Assembly (NCBI RefSeq): GCF_009707705.1 | Contig: NZ_WLYX01000001.1 | Location: 1,364,001 to 1,428,000, forward strand | Source of the DNA: Paludibacterium denitrificans | GTDB taxonomy: Bacteria; Pseudomonadota; Gammaproteobacteria; Burkholderiales; Chromobacteriaceae | Direction of reading: 5' to 3' | DNA length: 64,000 nucleotides | Shown here: positions 1-13,512 of the stretch, piece by piece | Layout of the letters: the number at the start of each line of letters is the position of its first letter | Position numbering within the stretch: position 1 is the first letter of the stretch | Translations under genes and position numbers: made by a program | The notes under the pieces: model-generated | Seen by the model: only the letters and a program-made list of their open reading frames with translations | The model's database searches: none | What the model was told of the DNA's origin: nothing

Positions 1-582
1 GACACCCCGACCGAAAACAATCCTGCCAACAAGCAGGGCAAAAGGTTCTTTTTCATATAGCTCACGCCAGTCGGATTGACATGGAGATTGGATATTGGGT
101 GAAGCTGGCACCCGTAGTATGTCAAATGCTTCTTTAATTATTTGTTATTTTATCTGATAGTGCAAATATCATATTGCGTAGAAAAACCATGCTATTTATA
201 TGGTTAACAATGAACAGCGCCCATCATTTCCCTGCGTGGCACATGCCATCCCGCATGACTGGAGTACAGAAAAACCCCTTTCATATCAGTGTGTACTCTT
301 CAATGGTTAACACCGGTTGGCAAGAAATCCAATAATCATTTCTGCTGCGCTTGCCTCGTTTGGCATTGCCATCAGAATTAAGACTAGCCGGTGTGGCAGA
401 AATGAATCAAGCGGTTGCTTGGTAGACAATGAAAAATGCCAAATGGGCAGGCAGGGGCAACAAGAAGGGGAAGACCGCTGACCCGGATGGGTCAGCGCCA
501 TGCAGACGGATGGTCATGCACTCGCTGCCGCCGCCATGCAGACCATTCGGCCAACCCCGGCGGCGCAGCGTGGATCATTGCA
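1..582. other. No recognisable gene
   Basis: The first 300 bases are AT-rich and open on both strands only for short frames without known domains. The frames between about 300 and 580 have no ribosome binding site and no recognisable motif. One copy of the repeated word TTCGGCCAAC lies at 546-555, just beyond the 3' end of the minus-strand gene that follows. Confidence 0.5.
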
Positions 583-1114
583 TTAGAAGAACAACCAGAA
601 GCCGTTGGCGAAGAACAGCATGCCGAGCAAACCCACCGGTAGCGCCGTGAGCCACAGGGCTTTCTTTTTAAGCAAGCCAGCCACCGATGACAACAAGATG
701 GCGACCTGCAGGAAGATCACCGCCAGACCAAACGGCTTGCCGTGTTTCTGTGCGGTATCTCGTTGCAGTTCCAGCTGCTTGGCCTTGGCCCGGATATCAG
801 CCTGCTCCTGACCATAAGTGGCGGACTTTTTGCCGAACTCGGCAATTTTGGCATCGAATTCTGCCGCTGCCGGGCTGCTTAAAGGCAGGGCGGCACGCGC
901 CAGTTGCAGTTGGCTGCGCGACAGGTCGTACAGGTTCTTTTTCAGGCTTTTGGCCTGATAAAACGCCCATTGGTCCGATGCCTGCTGCTGGCTGATCAGG
1001 CTGAGTGTGGAATAGCCACCAGCCTTGAAGGTGGATAAGGTGGCACAGACGGCAAGGAACACGGTAGACAGCGCCAGCTGGTTGAGCCGGTGGTTCTTTT
1101 TGCGATTCAGACAT
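583..1114 (-). CDS. DUF4337-family membrane protein (frame broken near its start)
   Basis: The C-terminal 159 residues read openly and match the DUF4337 pattern: an N-terminal hydrophobic stretch, a polar helical middle (QASDQWAFYQAKSLKKNLYD) with coiled-coil character, and two hydrophobic segments at the C-terminus. The family's function is unknown. The natural start appears to be the ATG at 1114 (MSESQK). The frame then slips by one base in the run of A residues near 1093-1100, which looks like a homopolymer length error. It lies downstream of, and in the same direction as, a DUF2892 gene, with a terminator between them, so it is probably transcribed on its own. Confidence 0.7.
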
Positions 1115-1275
1115 GATGGTGGGTACGCTAACGAAATCAGAAAGACACCAGCGCGGGCGCCACAAGCCTGACAGTGGGCAGGCGTGCGTCGGCGCTCGCG
1201 GCCGAAAACCTGCTTTATAAAGCTTTCCGTGCGCTTTGCCCAGCCTTTTGTCCGGTCGTGTCCTGCCCATAAAAA

Positions 1276-1295
1276 ACCGCCCGAGAGCGGGCGGT
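1276..1295 (-). terminator. Rho-independent terminator after the DUF2892 gene
   Basis: An eight-base stem, ACCGCCCG with CGGGCGGT around an AGAG loop, is followed on the minus strand by six T residues (A run at 1271-1276). Confidence 0.8.
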
Positions 1296-1348
1296 GCTGA
1301 CGATCAGGCGGCTAACACGCCCGCAAGCAGGTGCCGGGCGGGACGGGA

Positions 1349-1549
1349 TCAAGCCTGGTCTTTGGTTTTGCAGGCCGTGTTGATACCCAACAGGGCGTAG
1401 GGCGGACACCAGCCGAGCAACCCGGTGGCCAGCGGCACAATACCCAGCCAGCCCCATGGCGTCTGCGGGCCGACGAATACCAGGCTGAGGATACCCAGCC
1501 CGGCGACGATACGGATCACGCGTTCAATATTGCCGATATTCTGTTGCAT
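1349..1549 (-). CDS. DUF2892 (YgaP-like) inner membrane protein
   Basis: This 66-residue protein starts MQQNIGNIERVIRIVAG and has two hydrophobic segments separated by a Pro-Trp-Gly turn, followed by the WCPPYALLGINT motif typical of DUF2892. The family is small, often found alone or fused to rhodanese domains, and its role is unclear. The frame is intact and about the usual length. A terminator lies about 55 bases after the stop. It probably forms a single-gene unit. Confidence 0.85.
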   Translation of the reverse strand: MQQNIGNIERVIRIVAGLGILSLVFVGPQTPWGWLGIVPLATGLLGWCPPYALLGINTACKTKDQA

Positions 1550-1699
1550 GCTGTGCTCCCGGAGTGGGGTTAGCTACTACGATATATATAAAAACATAAT
1601 ATCATGAAGCATCACGTCCGTAACCATTTCCCCCTGTGCACCAAAGAAAAGGCCACTTGCGTGGCCCCAATGCGGAGAAATGATTGCGGCCCGGCCGCC

Positions 1700-2777
1700 T
1701 CAGTCGCCCATGGCAGCCAATTGTTCGGCCTGATGTTCGGCGATCAGCGCATCGGTCAGCTCGAACAGGTCGCCATCCATGACCTGATCAAGCTTGTATA
1801 GCGTCAGGTTGATGCGGTGGTCGGTAATACGGCCTTGAGGGTAATTATAGGTGCGAATCCGCTCGGAGCGATCGCCCGAACCAATCAGGCTCTTGCGCTC
1901 GGCCGCTTCCTTCTGTTGCTGCTCGCGCCGCTGGATGTCGTTGATGCGTGCGGCGAGCACGGCTAGTGCGCTGGCCTTGTTGGCGTGTTGCGACCGGCCG
2001 TCCTGACACTCGGCGACGATGCCGGTGGGCAAGTGGGTGACGCGCACGGCGGAGTCGGTTTTGTTGATGTGCTGACCACCGGCGCCGCTGGCGCGGAAGG
2101 TATCGATGCGCAGGTCGGCCGGGTTGAGCACCACGTCCACCAGTTCATCGGCTTCGGCCATCACCGCCACGGTGCAGGCCGAGGTATGAATCCGCCCCCG
2201 GGTTTCGGTGGCCGGTACGCGCTGCACGCGGTGGCCGCCGGATTCGAACTTGAGACGCGAATAGGCGCCTTGCCCGATCAGGCGCACGATCACTTCCTTG
2301 TAGCCGCCCAGATCGGATTCGCTGGCCGAGACCACTTCCACCTGCCAGCGGTTGCGTTCGGCAAAGCGGGTGTACATGCGCAGCAGGTCGCTAAGCAAAC
2401 AGCGCCGCCTCGTCGCCGCCGGTGCCAGCCCGCACTTCCAGAAAGATGTTCTTGTCGTCGTTCGGGTCTTTGGGCAGCAGCAGCTTTTGCAACGCCAGCT
2501 CGAGTTCGGCCAACCTTTGTTTGCCTTCGTCCAGTTCGGCCTGGGCAAATTCTTTCATGTCCGGGTCGGACAGCATTTCCTCGGCGGTGGCGATGTCGTT
2601 TTCGCACTGCTGGTAGGCGGAAAAGGCTTCCACCACCGGGGTCAGTTCGGCGTGTTCGCGGGTCAGTTTACGGAACTGATCCATGTTGGCAGTGGCGGAT
2701 TCGCTGGCCAGAAGATGGGTGACTTCTTCCAGACGTTCGGCCAACTGCGACAGTTTGGTCGCAATCGACGGTTTCAT
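1700..2777 (-). CDS. prfA: Peptide chain release factor 1 (frame broken)
   Basis: RF1 recognises UAA and UAG in the ribosomal A site and releases the finished peptide. The catalytic GGQ loop ([18 protein letters not shown]) and the PAT tripeptide used by RF1 for stop-codon recognition are both present. Total length, about 359 codons, is normal. The frame breaks at 2390-2396, where conserved residues Phe-Ala-Gly-Asp are expected and the plus strand reads GCTAAGC. The start codon overlaps the hemA stop (TAATG), so the two are translationally coupled, an arrangement common in proteobacteria. Confidence 0.95.
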
Positions 2778-4031
2778 TACGACTCCGGATGTAGGCGGTA
2801 GAGATGTGCCACCGCCTCGATCAGCGCGTCGTGTTCCGGCCCGTGGCCTTGCGACAGCGCCTGGGTCGGCGGGTGCATCAGTTTGTTGGTGAGCTGGAGC
2901 GACAGCGCTTCCAGCACTTTTTCCGGGGCTTCGCCGCGTGCCAGCTGCTTTTGCGCGGCGTCCAGCGCGTTACGGCGGATACGTTCGGCTTCGTCGCGCA
3001 GCGAGCGGATCAGCGGCACGGCTTCGCGCCGTTTCAGCCACTCGACAAATTCCACCACGCGCGCCTTGATGATGGCTTCGGCTTCTTCCGCAGCCTGCTG
3101 GCGGGCTTCCTTGCCCACTTCGACGATGCTGGCGATATCGTCCACGCTGTAGAGATAGACGTCATCCAGCTTGGCCACTTCCATCTCGATGTCGCGCGGC
3201 ACGGCTAGATCGAGCATGAACATGGGGCGATGGCGACGGGCCTTGAGGGCACGTTCCACCAGCCCTTTGCCCACAATCGGCAACTGGCTGGCAGTGGAGG
3301 TCACCACCACGTCGTAGCGCGGCAAGACATCGGGCAGTTCGGACAGCGTGATGGCGTTGCCGGAGAACTGCTGCGCCAGTTTCTGGCCGCGTTCCAGCGT
3401 GCGGTTGGCGATGGTGATACAGGCCGGGTTGCGGGCGGCAAAGTGGGTAGCCACCAGTTCGATCATCTCGCTTAGCGCCGATAAACAGCACATTCAGCTC
3501 GCTCACCGTGGGGAAGATCTGTTCGGCCAACTTGACTGCGGCGGCGGACATCGACACCGAGCTGGCGCCGACGGCGGTGGAACTGCGCACGTCCTTGGCC
3601 ACGGCAAAGGTTTTCTGGAACAGGCCGTTGAGCAGCGGGCCGAGCGTGCCCACCCGTTCGGCGGTGCGCACCGCGTCCTTGATCTGGCCCAGAATCTGGG
3701 TTTCCCCCAGCACCATGGAATCCAGCCCGGAAGCCACGCGGAAGGCATGGCGGGCGGCGCTGGCGGCATCCAGCTGGTACAGATAGGGTTTCAGTTCGGC
3801 CAACGGCAGGCTGTGAAAACGTGACAGCCAGTTGAGCGCCGCGTCCGGATCACTGCTGTTGCAGTAAATCTCGGTGCGGTTACAGGTGGACACGATGGCG
3901 GCTTCGCGTGCGGCCGCCGACTGCACCGAGCTTTCCAGTGCTTTCGGCAACACTTCGGCCGGGAAAGCCAGTTTTTCCCGCACCGACAGCGGGGCAGTGT
4001 GATGATTGAGACCGAAGGCGACCAGATGCAT
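2777..4031 (-). CDS. hemA: Glutamyl-tRNA reductase (frame broken)
   Basis: The enzyme reduces glutamyl-tRNA to glutamate-1-semialdehyde, the first step of C5 haem synthesis; hemL at 47-48 kb encodes the next step. The N-terminus [20 protein letters not shown] and the catalytic cysteine in STCNRTEIY are clear, as is the NADPH-binding region (LNVLFIGAG). The frame breaks at 3470-3476 exactly at the dinucleotide-binding glycine, where GAGEMIEL is expected and the plus strand reads GCTTAGC. The rest is collinear with the family, about 418 residues. Confidence 0.95.
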
Positions 4032-4203
4032 GGGCGGAAAATAAGCCGCAGAGGAAATGGGGTATTTTAGCCTAAGTTGGCGCGCCCGTCCCGGCTACGT
4101 GCGCGCGGCCAGCCTAACGGTTTGATCGGGTGGCGGCGGCGATGACGGACAGTTATTCGGCCAGCCGGAATTAGACTAAGATAGCGTCAACAGGAGGCTT
4201 ACC

Positions 4204-4844
4204 ATGTCGCTCAATCTTGCCGACATCCGCAAGGATTATTCGCAAAAAGAACTCTCACCCGATGACTGCCTGCCGGACGCGGTGGCGCAGTTTGAAGTCT
4301 GGCTGAACGAGGCCATGACGGCACAGGTGAACGAACCGACGGCCGTGAACGTGGCCAGCGTGGGGGCAGATGGCCGCCCGTCAGCACGCATGGTGCTGCT
4401 CAAGGGCGTGGAAGACGGCCAGTTGCTGTTCTACACCAACTACAACAGCCGCAAGGGGCAGCAGTTGTTGGCCAACCCTTATGTGTCGCTGACCTTTTTC
4501 TGGCCGGAGCTGGAACGCCAGGTGCGAGTGGAAGGCAAGGCTAGCCGGTGGCGCCGGAGGTGTCCGATGCCTATTTTGCCAGCCGCCCTTACACCAGCAG
4601 GCTGGGCGCCCGGGCGAGCGAGCAAAGCACGGAAATCGATTCCAAGGCGGTGCTGGTGAAACGCGCGGCGATGTTTGGCGTAAAACACCCGATCAGCGTG
4701 CCGCGCCCGCCGCATTGGGGTGGCTTTGCCGTGGTGCCGGATCGCATCGAGTTCTGGCAGGGACGCCCCAGCCGCCTGCACGACCGAGTGGTGTACACGT
4801 TGGCCGAAAACGGCAGCTGGAAGAAAGTACGCCTGGCGCCGTAA
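4204..4844 (+). CDS. pdxH: Pyridoxamine/pyridoxine 5'-phosphate oxidase (frame broken)
   Basis: PdxH is an FMN flavoprotein that makes pyridoxal 5'-phosphate. The FMN-binding segment ([23 protein letters not shown] cut across residues 60-82) and the C-terminal substrate-binding end ([21 protein letters not shown]) are present. Start ATG 4204 has an AGGAGG-like site six bases upstream. The frame loses one base near 4541-4550, at GCTAGCC after VRVEGK; the second half ([13 protein letters not shown] onward) continues in another frame. A terminator-like hairpin follows. Confidence 0.93.
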
Positions 4845-4868
4845 ACCCGCCATCATGCTGGCCAGCAC

Positions 4869-4900
4869 AACGCCCCGTAACCAAAGGTTCACGGGGCGTT
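4869..4900. terminator. Hairpin between convergent pdxH and fghA
   Basis: AACGCCCCGTAACC pairs with GGTT-C-ACGGGGCGTT around an AAA loop, with one bulged C. It lies between two converging genes and could end both transcripts. The T-run is weak. Confidence 0.6.
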
Positions 4901-4924
4901 GCTGTCTGGCGGCAAGCCACCCGG

Positions 4925-5783
<859 letters not shown>

Positions 5784-5787
5784 CGCG

Positions 5788-6918
<1,131 letters not shown>

Positions 6919-6995
6919 TTAAGCTGACGACAACAGGCAAAACGGCAGTATACGGGCGCAACTTGCGGCCAACGTAGCGCTGTACGGTAAAATAC

Positions 6996-7013
6996 TATTG
7001 CCGTATGGCAATA
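6996..7013. promoter_or_regulatory. Inverted repeat between frmA and lysR, possible LysR operator
   Basis: TATTGCC and GGCAATA form perfect seven-base arms around GTAT, a T-N-A type dyad. It ends 14 bases before the LysR start codon and about 90 bases upstream of frmA, the usual place for an autoregulatory LysR site. Confidence 0.5.
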
Positions 7014-7027
7014 ATCGGAACAAAACC

Positions 7028-7914
7028 ATGGACAAGCCGTACAGCTGGGAGGCAATCGAAGAATTTGTGGCGGTGGCGGACAGTGGCAGTTTCACCGCCG
7101 CCGCGTTGCGCCCGGGGTGTCGGCCTCGTTTGTCAGCCGCCGTGTGGCAGCGCTGGAAGCGCGGCTCGACACCCGGCTGTTTTATCGCAACACCCGCACG
7201 GTACGCCTGACCGAGGCTGGCGAAACGCTGCACCGCCACTGCAAACGGTTGACCGAAGAACGCGACGAGCTGTTCCTGTCGCTCGGGCGCGAACACGACG
7301 AACCGAGCGGCACCCTGCGCATGACCTGCGCAGTGGCCTACGGCGAGCGCTTCATCGCGCCGCTGGTCAACACCTTCCTCGAACGTTATCCACAGCTGTC
7401 GGTCGACATGGTGCTGACCAACCGTCAGCTCGATCTGGTACAGGAAGGCATGGATCTGGCGGTGCGGCTGGGACGGCTGAGTGAATCCAGCCTGGTGGCG
7501 ACCCGGCTGGCACCACGGGTGGAATACCTGTGCGCCAGCCCGGACTATCTGGCGCAACACGGTACGCCGCAAAGCCTGTACGAGTTGGCCGAACACGCCT
7601 GCCTGACCGGCACGTCAGAAACCTGGGCGTTTGATCTGGATGGGCATGAATGGCTGTTCCGGCCCAAGGGACGCTGGCGCTGCAACAGTGGCTGGGCAGT
7701 GCTGGACGCGGCCTTGCGCGGCTTTGGCATTGCGCAATTGCCGGATTATTACGTACAGCCGCATCTGGCGCGCGGCACGCTGGTATCCCTGCTGCCGCAA
7801 CACCAGCCGCCCAACACGGCGGTCTGGGCGGTGTATCCGCAGCGCCGCCATGTTCCGGCCAAGGTGCGGTTGCTGCTGGAGTTCCTGCGCACGCAGCTGG
7901 CGCTTACGCAATAA
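7028..7914 (+). CDS. LysR-family transcriptional regulator next to frmA (frame broken)
   Basis: The N-terminal winged helix-turn-helix (AIEEFVAVADSGSFTAAALR, then VSASFVSRRVAALEARL) and a C-terminal effector-binding domain make up the usual length of about 295 residues. I chose ATG 7028 rather than the upstream ATG at 6998, because MDKPYSWEAIEEF fits family N-termini and the upstream segment overlaps the operator dyad. The frame breaks near 7105-7115, where Arg-Leu-Gly-Val is expected. The divergent frmA-fghA operon is the probable target. Confidence 0.9.
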
Positions 7915-7923
7915 GGCGACGAA

Positions 7924-7951
7924 GTTGGCCGAAGCGACGGTTTCGGCCAAC
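7924..7951. terminator. Inverted pair of the repeated 10-mer between convergent genes
   Basis: GTTGGCCGAA (7924-7933) and TTCGGCCAAC (7942-7951) form a perfect ten-base stem with an eight-base loop, between the lysR stop and the pilR stop. It resembles the inverted uptake-sequence pairs that act as terminators in Neisseria. Confidence 0.65.
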
Positions 7952-7959
7952 CCTGATGC

Positions 7960-9313
7960 TTACTTGATGCCAAGGCGCTCCATGCGATAGCGCATGGAAC
8001 GGAAGGTCAGCCCCAGCAGCTTGGCGGCCTGGGTACGGTTGAAGCGCGTGGCTTCCAGTGCCTTGATGATGGCGGCACGTTCCACGCGGTCAAGAAAATC
8101 CGGCAGCGCTTCCTGCCCGCCATGGCTATATTCGGTAAGCAATTCGCTATCAGCCAGCGACGTGGCGCTGGGCGTCAATTGCAGATCAGCCACGTCAACA
8201 TCGTCGCCGCCAGCCAGCGCCACCGCGCGTTCCAGAATGTTTTCCAGCTCGCGGAAATTGCCCGGATAGTTGTAGGCCATCAGCGCCGTCACCGCCGCCG
8301 GGGTCAGATGTGGGCGCTTTTCCTGACTGAGCAAGGCGAAGCGGTCCAGCAGCGTGGCGATGAAGTGCGGAATGTCCTCGCGCAATTCGCGCAGCGGTGG
8401 CATTTTCAGCTGCAACACGTTGAGGCGATAGTACAAATCCTGCCGGAAGGTACCTTCTTCCACCCGTGCCGCCAAATCCTGATGCGTGGCGCAGATGATG
8501 CGCACGTCGACCGGGTCTTCCTGCGGATTGCCGAGCTTGCGCACGGTTTTTTCCTGAATCACCCGCAACAGTTTCACCTGCATCGCCAGCGGCAGATCGG
8601 CCACCTCGTCCAGAAACAGCGTGCCGCCGTTGGCCTGCTGAAAGAAGCCATCGCGCTCGCTGTCGGCACCGGTAAACGCGCCTTTGCGATAACCAAAAAA
8701 CTCGCTTTCCATCAGCGTTTCCGGAATCGCGCCACAGTTGACCGGGACAAACGGTCGGGCAGCGCGAGGGCCCAGTTCGTGGATCAAGCGCGCGGCGCGC
8801 TCCTTGCCGGTGCCGGATTCGCCGCTGATATACACCGCCGCCCTGGCTCTGCGCCAGTTTGGCGATGAGCCGACGCACCTCCTGCAACGCCGGAGCCTCG
8901 CCCTGCAAGCGCTCGGCCACCGCCGGGCCGGGACGGCTACCATCCAGCTTCAATACCGATTTCACCAGCGTGCGCAGCTGCGCCAGACTGACCGGTTTGG
9001 ACAGGTAATCAAACGCCCCGGCTTTCATCGCTTCCACCGCGTTTTCCGCGCTGCCATAGGCAGTGATGACGGCGATGGGCACATCCAGCCCTTGCTGACC
9101 GATGAAGCGCACCACGTCCATGCCGTTGCCATCGGGCAGGCGCATGTCGGTCAACGCCAGATCAAACGGCTGGCCCGCCAGCCGCTCGCAGGCGTGTTTC
9201 ACCGTACCCGCCGTCACCACTTCCAGCCCCATCTTGAGCAGGGTCAGTTCCAGCAATTCGCGGATGTCAGGCTCGTCATCCACCACCAGTACGCGCAAGG
9301 CTGCTTTAGTCAT
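7960..9313 (-). CDS. pilR: Sigma-54-dependent response regulator PilR (frame broken)
   Basis: The receiver domain has the acidic pocket (VVDDEPD) and phospho-acceptor Asp (LALTDMRLPDG). An AAA+ domain follows with Walker A GESGTGKE and the sigma-54 contact loop GAFTGA, and the protein ends in a Fis-type helix-turn-helix (FNRTQAAKLLGLTFRSMRYR). PilR activates the major pilin gene in other bacteria. One extra G near 8840 breaks the frame between the receiver and AAA+ domains. It lies 15 bases downstream of pilS. Confidence 0.93.
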
Positions 9314-9328
9314 AGGCTTTACGACAAT

Positions 9329-10857
9329 TCAGTTGAAAAACACCGGCTTAGGCGGCAGGTAGTCGAGCCGGGCGTCATTGGCTTCGGCCAACTCACGGGC
9401 GATATACAGCCCCAGCCCGGTGCCGCTGCTTTCGGTGGTAAAAAACGGCTCGAACAGATGCGACAGCGCCTCTTCCGACACGCCCGGCCCGTCGTCACGC
9501 ACACGGATCAGCAAACGCTGTGGATCGGTGCCATGCGCCACTTCCAGCCGCAGCGCCCCGGCGACCGGCTGGAATGGCGCCAGCCATTGGCCAGCAGGTT
9601 GGTAACGATGCGCGCCAGATGCACGCGGTCGAACAGGATGATGCCGTCGGTGGCGAAATCGGTCACGATGCGCCCGGCGGTTGCCGGTTGCGCCATGCCG
9701 AAATGATCGACCAGCTCGGCCAGAAAGCTGGACAGTTGCAGCGATTCGGTCTTGATCCGGTCGCGCCGCCCCAGCACCAGCACGTCTTCCACCATGCTGT
9801 TGATGCGTCGGGCATTGTCGCGCACGATGCGCGTCAGGCGTTGCGCCACCGGGTCGTCCGCTTGTTCGGCCAACAAGTCGCCGTGGCTGATGGCGGACAG
9901 CGGGTTGCGGATTTCGTGTGCCATATTGGCGGTCAGGCGGCCCAGCGCCGCCAGCTTGATCCGGCGCGCCTCCTCGGCCATGTCGGCCATGTCGCGGAAG
10001 AACAGCACCACGCCGCGCAAATCGCCGCTGAGAATCGGCACCATGCGGCCACCCAGCTGGCGGCCACGCACGTTGCGTTCGATAAATTGCGACCCCGCCG
10101 GGCAGCCCTGCTGTCGCCAGCGTTCCACCAGCGGTGCCAGTTCCGGCAACAGCACGCCACGGCTCAGACCGGGGAAATAGCGGCTCGCCTGCGCGTTGAA
10201 CTGCCGCACCGTGCCGGTTTCGTCCAGCACGCACACCGCGTCGCGCTGGCTTTGCAGCACCAGTTCGTTCAGCTGGTTGAGGTTGGCGATTTCACCGCCG
10301 CGCCGCCGCGCCAGTTCTTCCGACTCGCGCGCCGCCCGTCCCAGCTGGTAGGTCATGCCGCTGGTGACAAAGCTTACCAGCGACAACAGTGCGGTCTGGA
10401 ACAGATCGGGCGACAGGCTGAAGCCACGGCTGTACTGGTAGCCTTCAAAACTGAACAGCACGCCGGTGGCGATCGCCGCGTAAAACAGCGCATAACGGCC
10501 GGACGACAGCAGCCCGGCCACCGCCAGATACGGCAACAGCAACATGCCGTAGCCGCTTCTCACCCCGCCGTTCAGCCCCATCAGCAACACGATCATGACG
10601 ATGTCGGAGGCAATGGCCAACGACAGCTGCAAACCGTGCGCCAGCTTGCCCTCGCGCAGCAGGAACCAGCCGCCGATCAGCAAGGCGTACAACAGCGCCC
10701 ACACGTGGAACAGCGCACCGCCATCCACCAGCGGCAAACCTTCCGAATCCTGCAACAGCGACATGGCCAACAACACGCCCAGCATCACCGAGCGGAACAG
10801 GTTGACGAAGGTCAGCGTGTTGCGCGGCGTAAGCGGCAGGCGCGAGGGCGGCAGCAT
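9329..10857 (-). CDS. pilS: Membrane sensor histidine kinase PilS (frame broken)
   Basis: About six hydrophobic segments fill the first 190 residues, followed by a PAS-like region (AVCVLDETGTVRQFNAQAS), the phospho-acceptor box AHEIRNPLSAIS, and N and G boxes (IVTNLLANGWRHSS, RDDGPGVSEEAL). This is the PilS layout; PilS senses pilin in the membrane and phosphorylates PilR. The frame loses one base near 9573-9580, inside the N box. It starts four bases after parC ends, so parC, pilS and pilR are likely cotranscribed. Confidence 0.92.
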
Positions 10858-10860
10858 GGT

Positions 10861-13217
10861 TTAGCCAGCCTGACCGGGCAAATCGCCAATGGTTTTGACT
10901 GTCACCTTGCGCGGCAGCGGCTTGCCCTTCTTGCCGCGCTTGCCGTCGAATTCGGCCAACCCCAGTTTCTCTTCGGCCAACTTGCCACGCACCGACACAG
11001 TCGAGAGCAGCGCCTTGTCGCCCGCCACCAGGCCGACGGCGGTCAGCCGCTCACCGCTATCGAGCTGCATCAGCATCAGGCCACGGCCCTTGGCCAATTC
11101 CTTCAGTTCACTGGCCGGGAACGCCAGCAAACGGCCATTGTCGGCCGCCGCCACCAGCCGCAGCGTATCAAGCGCGGCATTCACCGGCACCGGCGCCAGC
11201 ACGGTTTCGTCGGCATCCAGCGTCATGAACGCCTTGCCAGCCTTCACCCGCCCGGTCATGTCGGCCAGCCCGGCGACAAAGCCATAGCCGCCGGAACCGG
11301 CCAGCACGAAGCGACTGTCTTCCTTGCCGCTGAGCATTTGTGCTTAAGCAGCGCGCCATCCTGCAAGTCCACCAGCGACGACACCGGCACGCCATCGCCA
11401 CGGCCGGTTGGCACGTCGGCGGCATCAATGGTGTAGCTACGGCCATGCGTGTCCAGCACCACGATCGGCCAGACGGTGCGGGTTTCCAGCACCGTGAACA
11501 GCGCATCGCCATCCTTGAAATTGAGCGTCGACAGATCGACGCTGTGGCCCACGCGCGCGCGCAGCCAGCCTTTTTGCGACAGGATGATGGTGATCGGCTC
11601 GTCTGCCATGCTCTGGTTGAGCACCGCGCGTTCCGCCACCTTGATCTCGCTGCGGCGGGCGTCGCCATACTTGGCGGCATCGGCGCGAATTTCCTCGCGG
11701 ATCAGCCCGCGCAGCGCGTCCGGCGTGGCCAGCAGGTGCAGCAGCTTGTCGCGTTCTTCGCGCAGGTCGCCCAGCTCCTTCTCCAGCTTGAAGCCTTCCA
11801 GCCGCGCCAATTGGCGCAGGCGGATTTCCAGAATGTCTTCCGCCCTGGATTTCGGTCAGGCCAAACGCCTTCATCAGATCGGGCTTGGGCTCGTCCGACT
11901 CGCGAATCACCCGGATCACCTCGTCGATGTGAATGAAGGCAATCATCCGCCCTTCGAGGATATGGATGCGTTTTTCCACCTGCCCCAACCGGTGCTGCAA
12001 GCGGCGCGTCACCGTCTGGCGGCGGAAATCCAGCCACTCGCTGAGGATCGGTTTCAGCCCCTTCTGCGCCGGGCGGCCGTCCAGTCCGATCATCACCAGG
12101 TTCATCGAGGTGTTGCCTTCCAGACTGGTCTGGGCAAGCAGGGTATTGATGAAGTCGTCCGGGTCTTGTCGGCTGGATTTGGGTTCGAACACCAGCCGCA
12201 CCGGATGCTGGCTGTCCGATTCATCGCGCACCCGGTCGAGCAGCGACAGCATCAGGCTCTTGAGGTTTTGCTGGTCTTGCGTCAGCGTTTTCTTGCCGCT
12301 CTTGAGCTTGGGGTTGGTGGCTTCTTCGATTTCGGCCAACACCTTCTGCGCCGACGACCCCGGAGGCAGCTCGGACACAATCACGCGCCACTGGCCGCGC
12401 GCCAGTTTTTCCACTTCCCACTTGGCGCGCACGCGCACGCTGCCGCGACCGCTTTCATAGGCGGCCGGGATGTCGGCTTCCGGCGTGATGATCTGCCCGC
12501 CACCGGGGAAATCCGGGCCGGGAATATGGCGCATCAACTCGGCGGTGGTGAGTTCCGGATTGTCCAGCAACGCCAGACAGGCGCGCGCCACTTCGGTCAG
12601 GTTATGCGGCGGAATTTCCGTGGCCAGCCCCACGGCAATGCCGCTGGCGCCGTTGAGCAGCACCATTGGCAGGCGTGCCAGCAGGCGCGGCTCGTCGAAG
12701 GCGCCGTCGTAGTTGGGCACAAAATCCACCGTGCCCATGTCGATTTCGGCCAACAGCAGTTCGGCAATCGGCGTCAGGCGCGCCTCGGTGTAACGCATGG
12801 CAGCGGCACCGTCGCCATCGCGGCTACCGAAGTTGCCCGGCCGTCGATCAGCGGGTAGCGCAGGGTAAAGTCCTGCGCCATGCGCACCAGCGCTTCGTAG
12901 GCCGAGCTGTCACCGTGCGGGTGGTATTTACCCAGAATCTCGCCCACCACGCGCGCCGATTTCACCGGCTTGGCGCCATGCACCAGCCCCATGTCGCGCA
13001 TGGCATACAGGATGCGCCGCTGCACCGGCTTCTGGCCGTCGGCCACCTCCGGCAACGCCCGCCCCTTGACCACGCTCATGGCGTATTCCAGATAGGCGCG
13101 CTCGGCATAAAGATCGAGCGGAATCCAGTCGCCCTCGGCGCTGGCGGCAGGCGGAGCGCTCGGCGGCGGTTGATCGCTATCGGGCTCGGACGGGGCAAAG
13201 AGATCGTTACTGTTCAT
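10861..13217 (-). CDS. parC: Topoisomerase IV subunit A (three frame breaks)
   Basis: ParC is the DNA-cleaving subunit of topoisomerase IV. The start MNSNDLFAP (ATG 13217) leads into [20 protein letters not shown] and the catalytic Tyr in [17 protein letters not shown]. The C-terminal beta-pinwheel ends [12 protein letters not shown]. Frames break at about 12840 (GNFGSRDGD expected; CCAGG appears as CCGG), 11848 (LTEIQAEDIL expected; an extra G) and 11342-11349 (GCTTAAGC before QMLSGKED). parE is not in the window. Confidence 0.94.
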
Positions 13218-13512
13218 AGACGGGCAACATGTAGATGAAGATCGGCGCCGGAAGGCGGGCCGGGCGCATGCCGCTTTCCGGCGGTGCGCTGCGTCGGCAA
13301 TTCTACTATGCTCGGCCGCCAACCGTGCCACTGGCACGACATTCAGGGCTGCCCGGCATGGCGTTACACGGCCCAGCGGTTGCCGCACCCTGTCAAAATC
13401 GGCGATAATTTCATGATTTCGCGGCGGTTATCCACCCCACCCACTGGTATCGGCAGACGGGCTGGATGATGGTCGTTCCGGCTCCCCCTACCAGTTTTGA
13501 GGTTTTTCCGAC
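13218..13512. promoter_or_regulatory. Divergent control region between parC and tkt
   Basis: This 295-base stretch separates the divergent parC and tkt genes and must hold both promoters. I see no convincing -35/-10 pair or operator. Short open frames here show no known motif. Confidence 0.4.

Noticed and set aside
9520-11436. A 638-codon open frame on the plus strand opposite pilS and parC
   Set aside because: It is the antisense shadow of two recognisable genes in GC-rich DNA, and its His/Gln/Arg-rich translation matches no domain.
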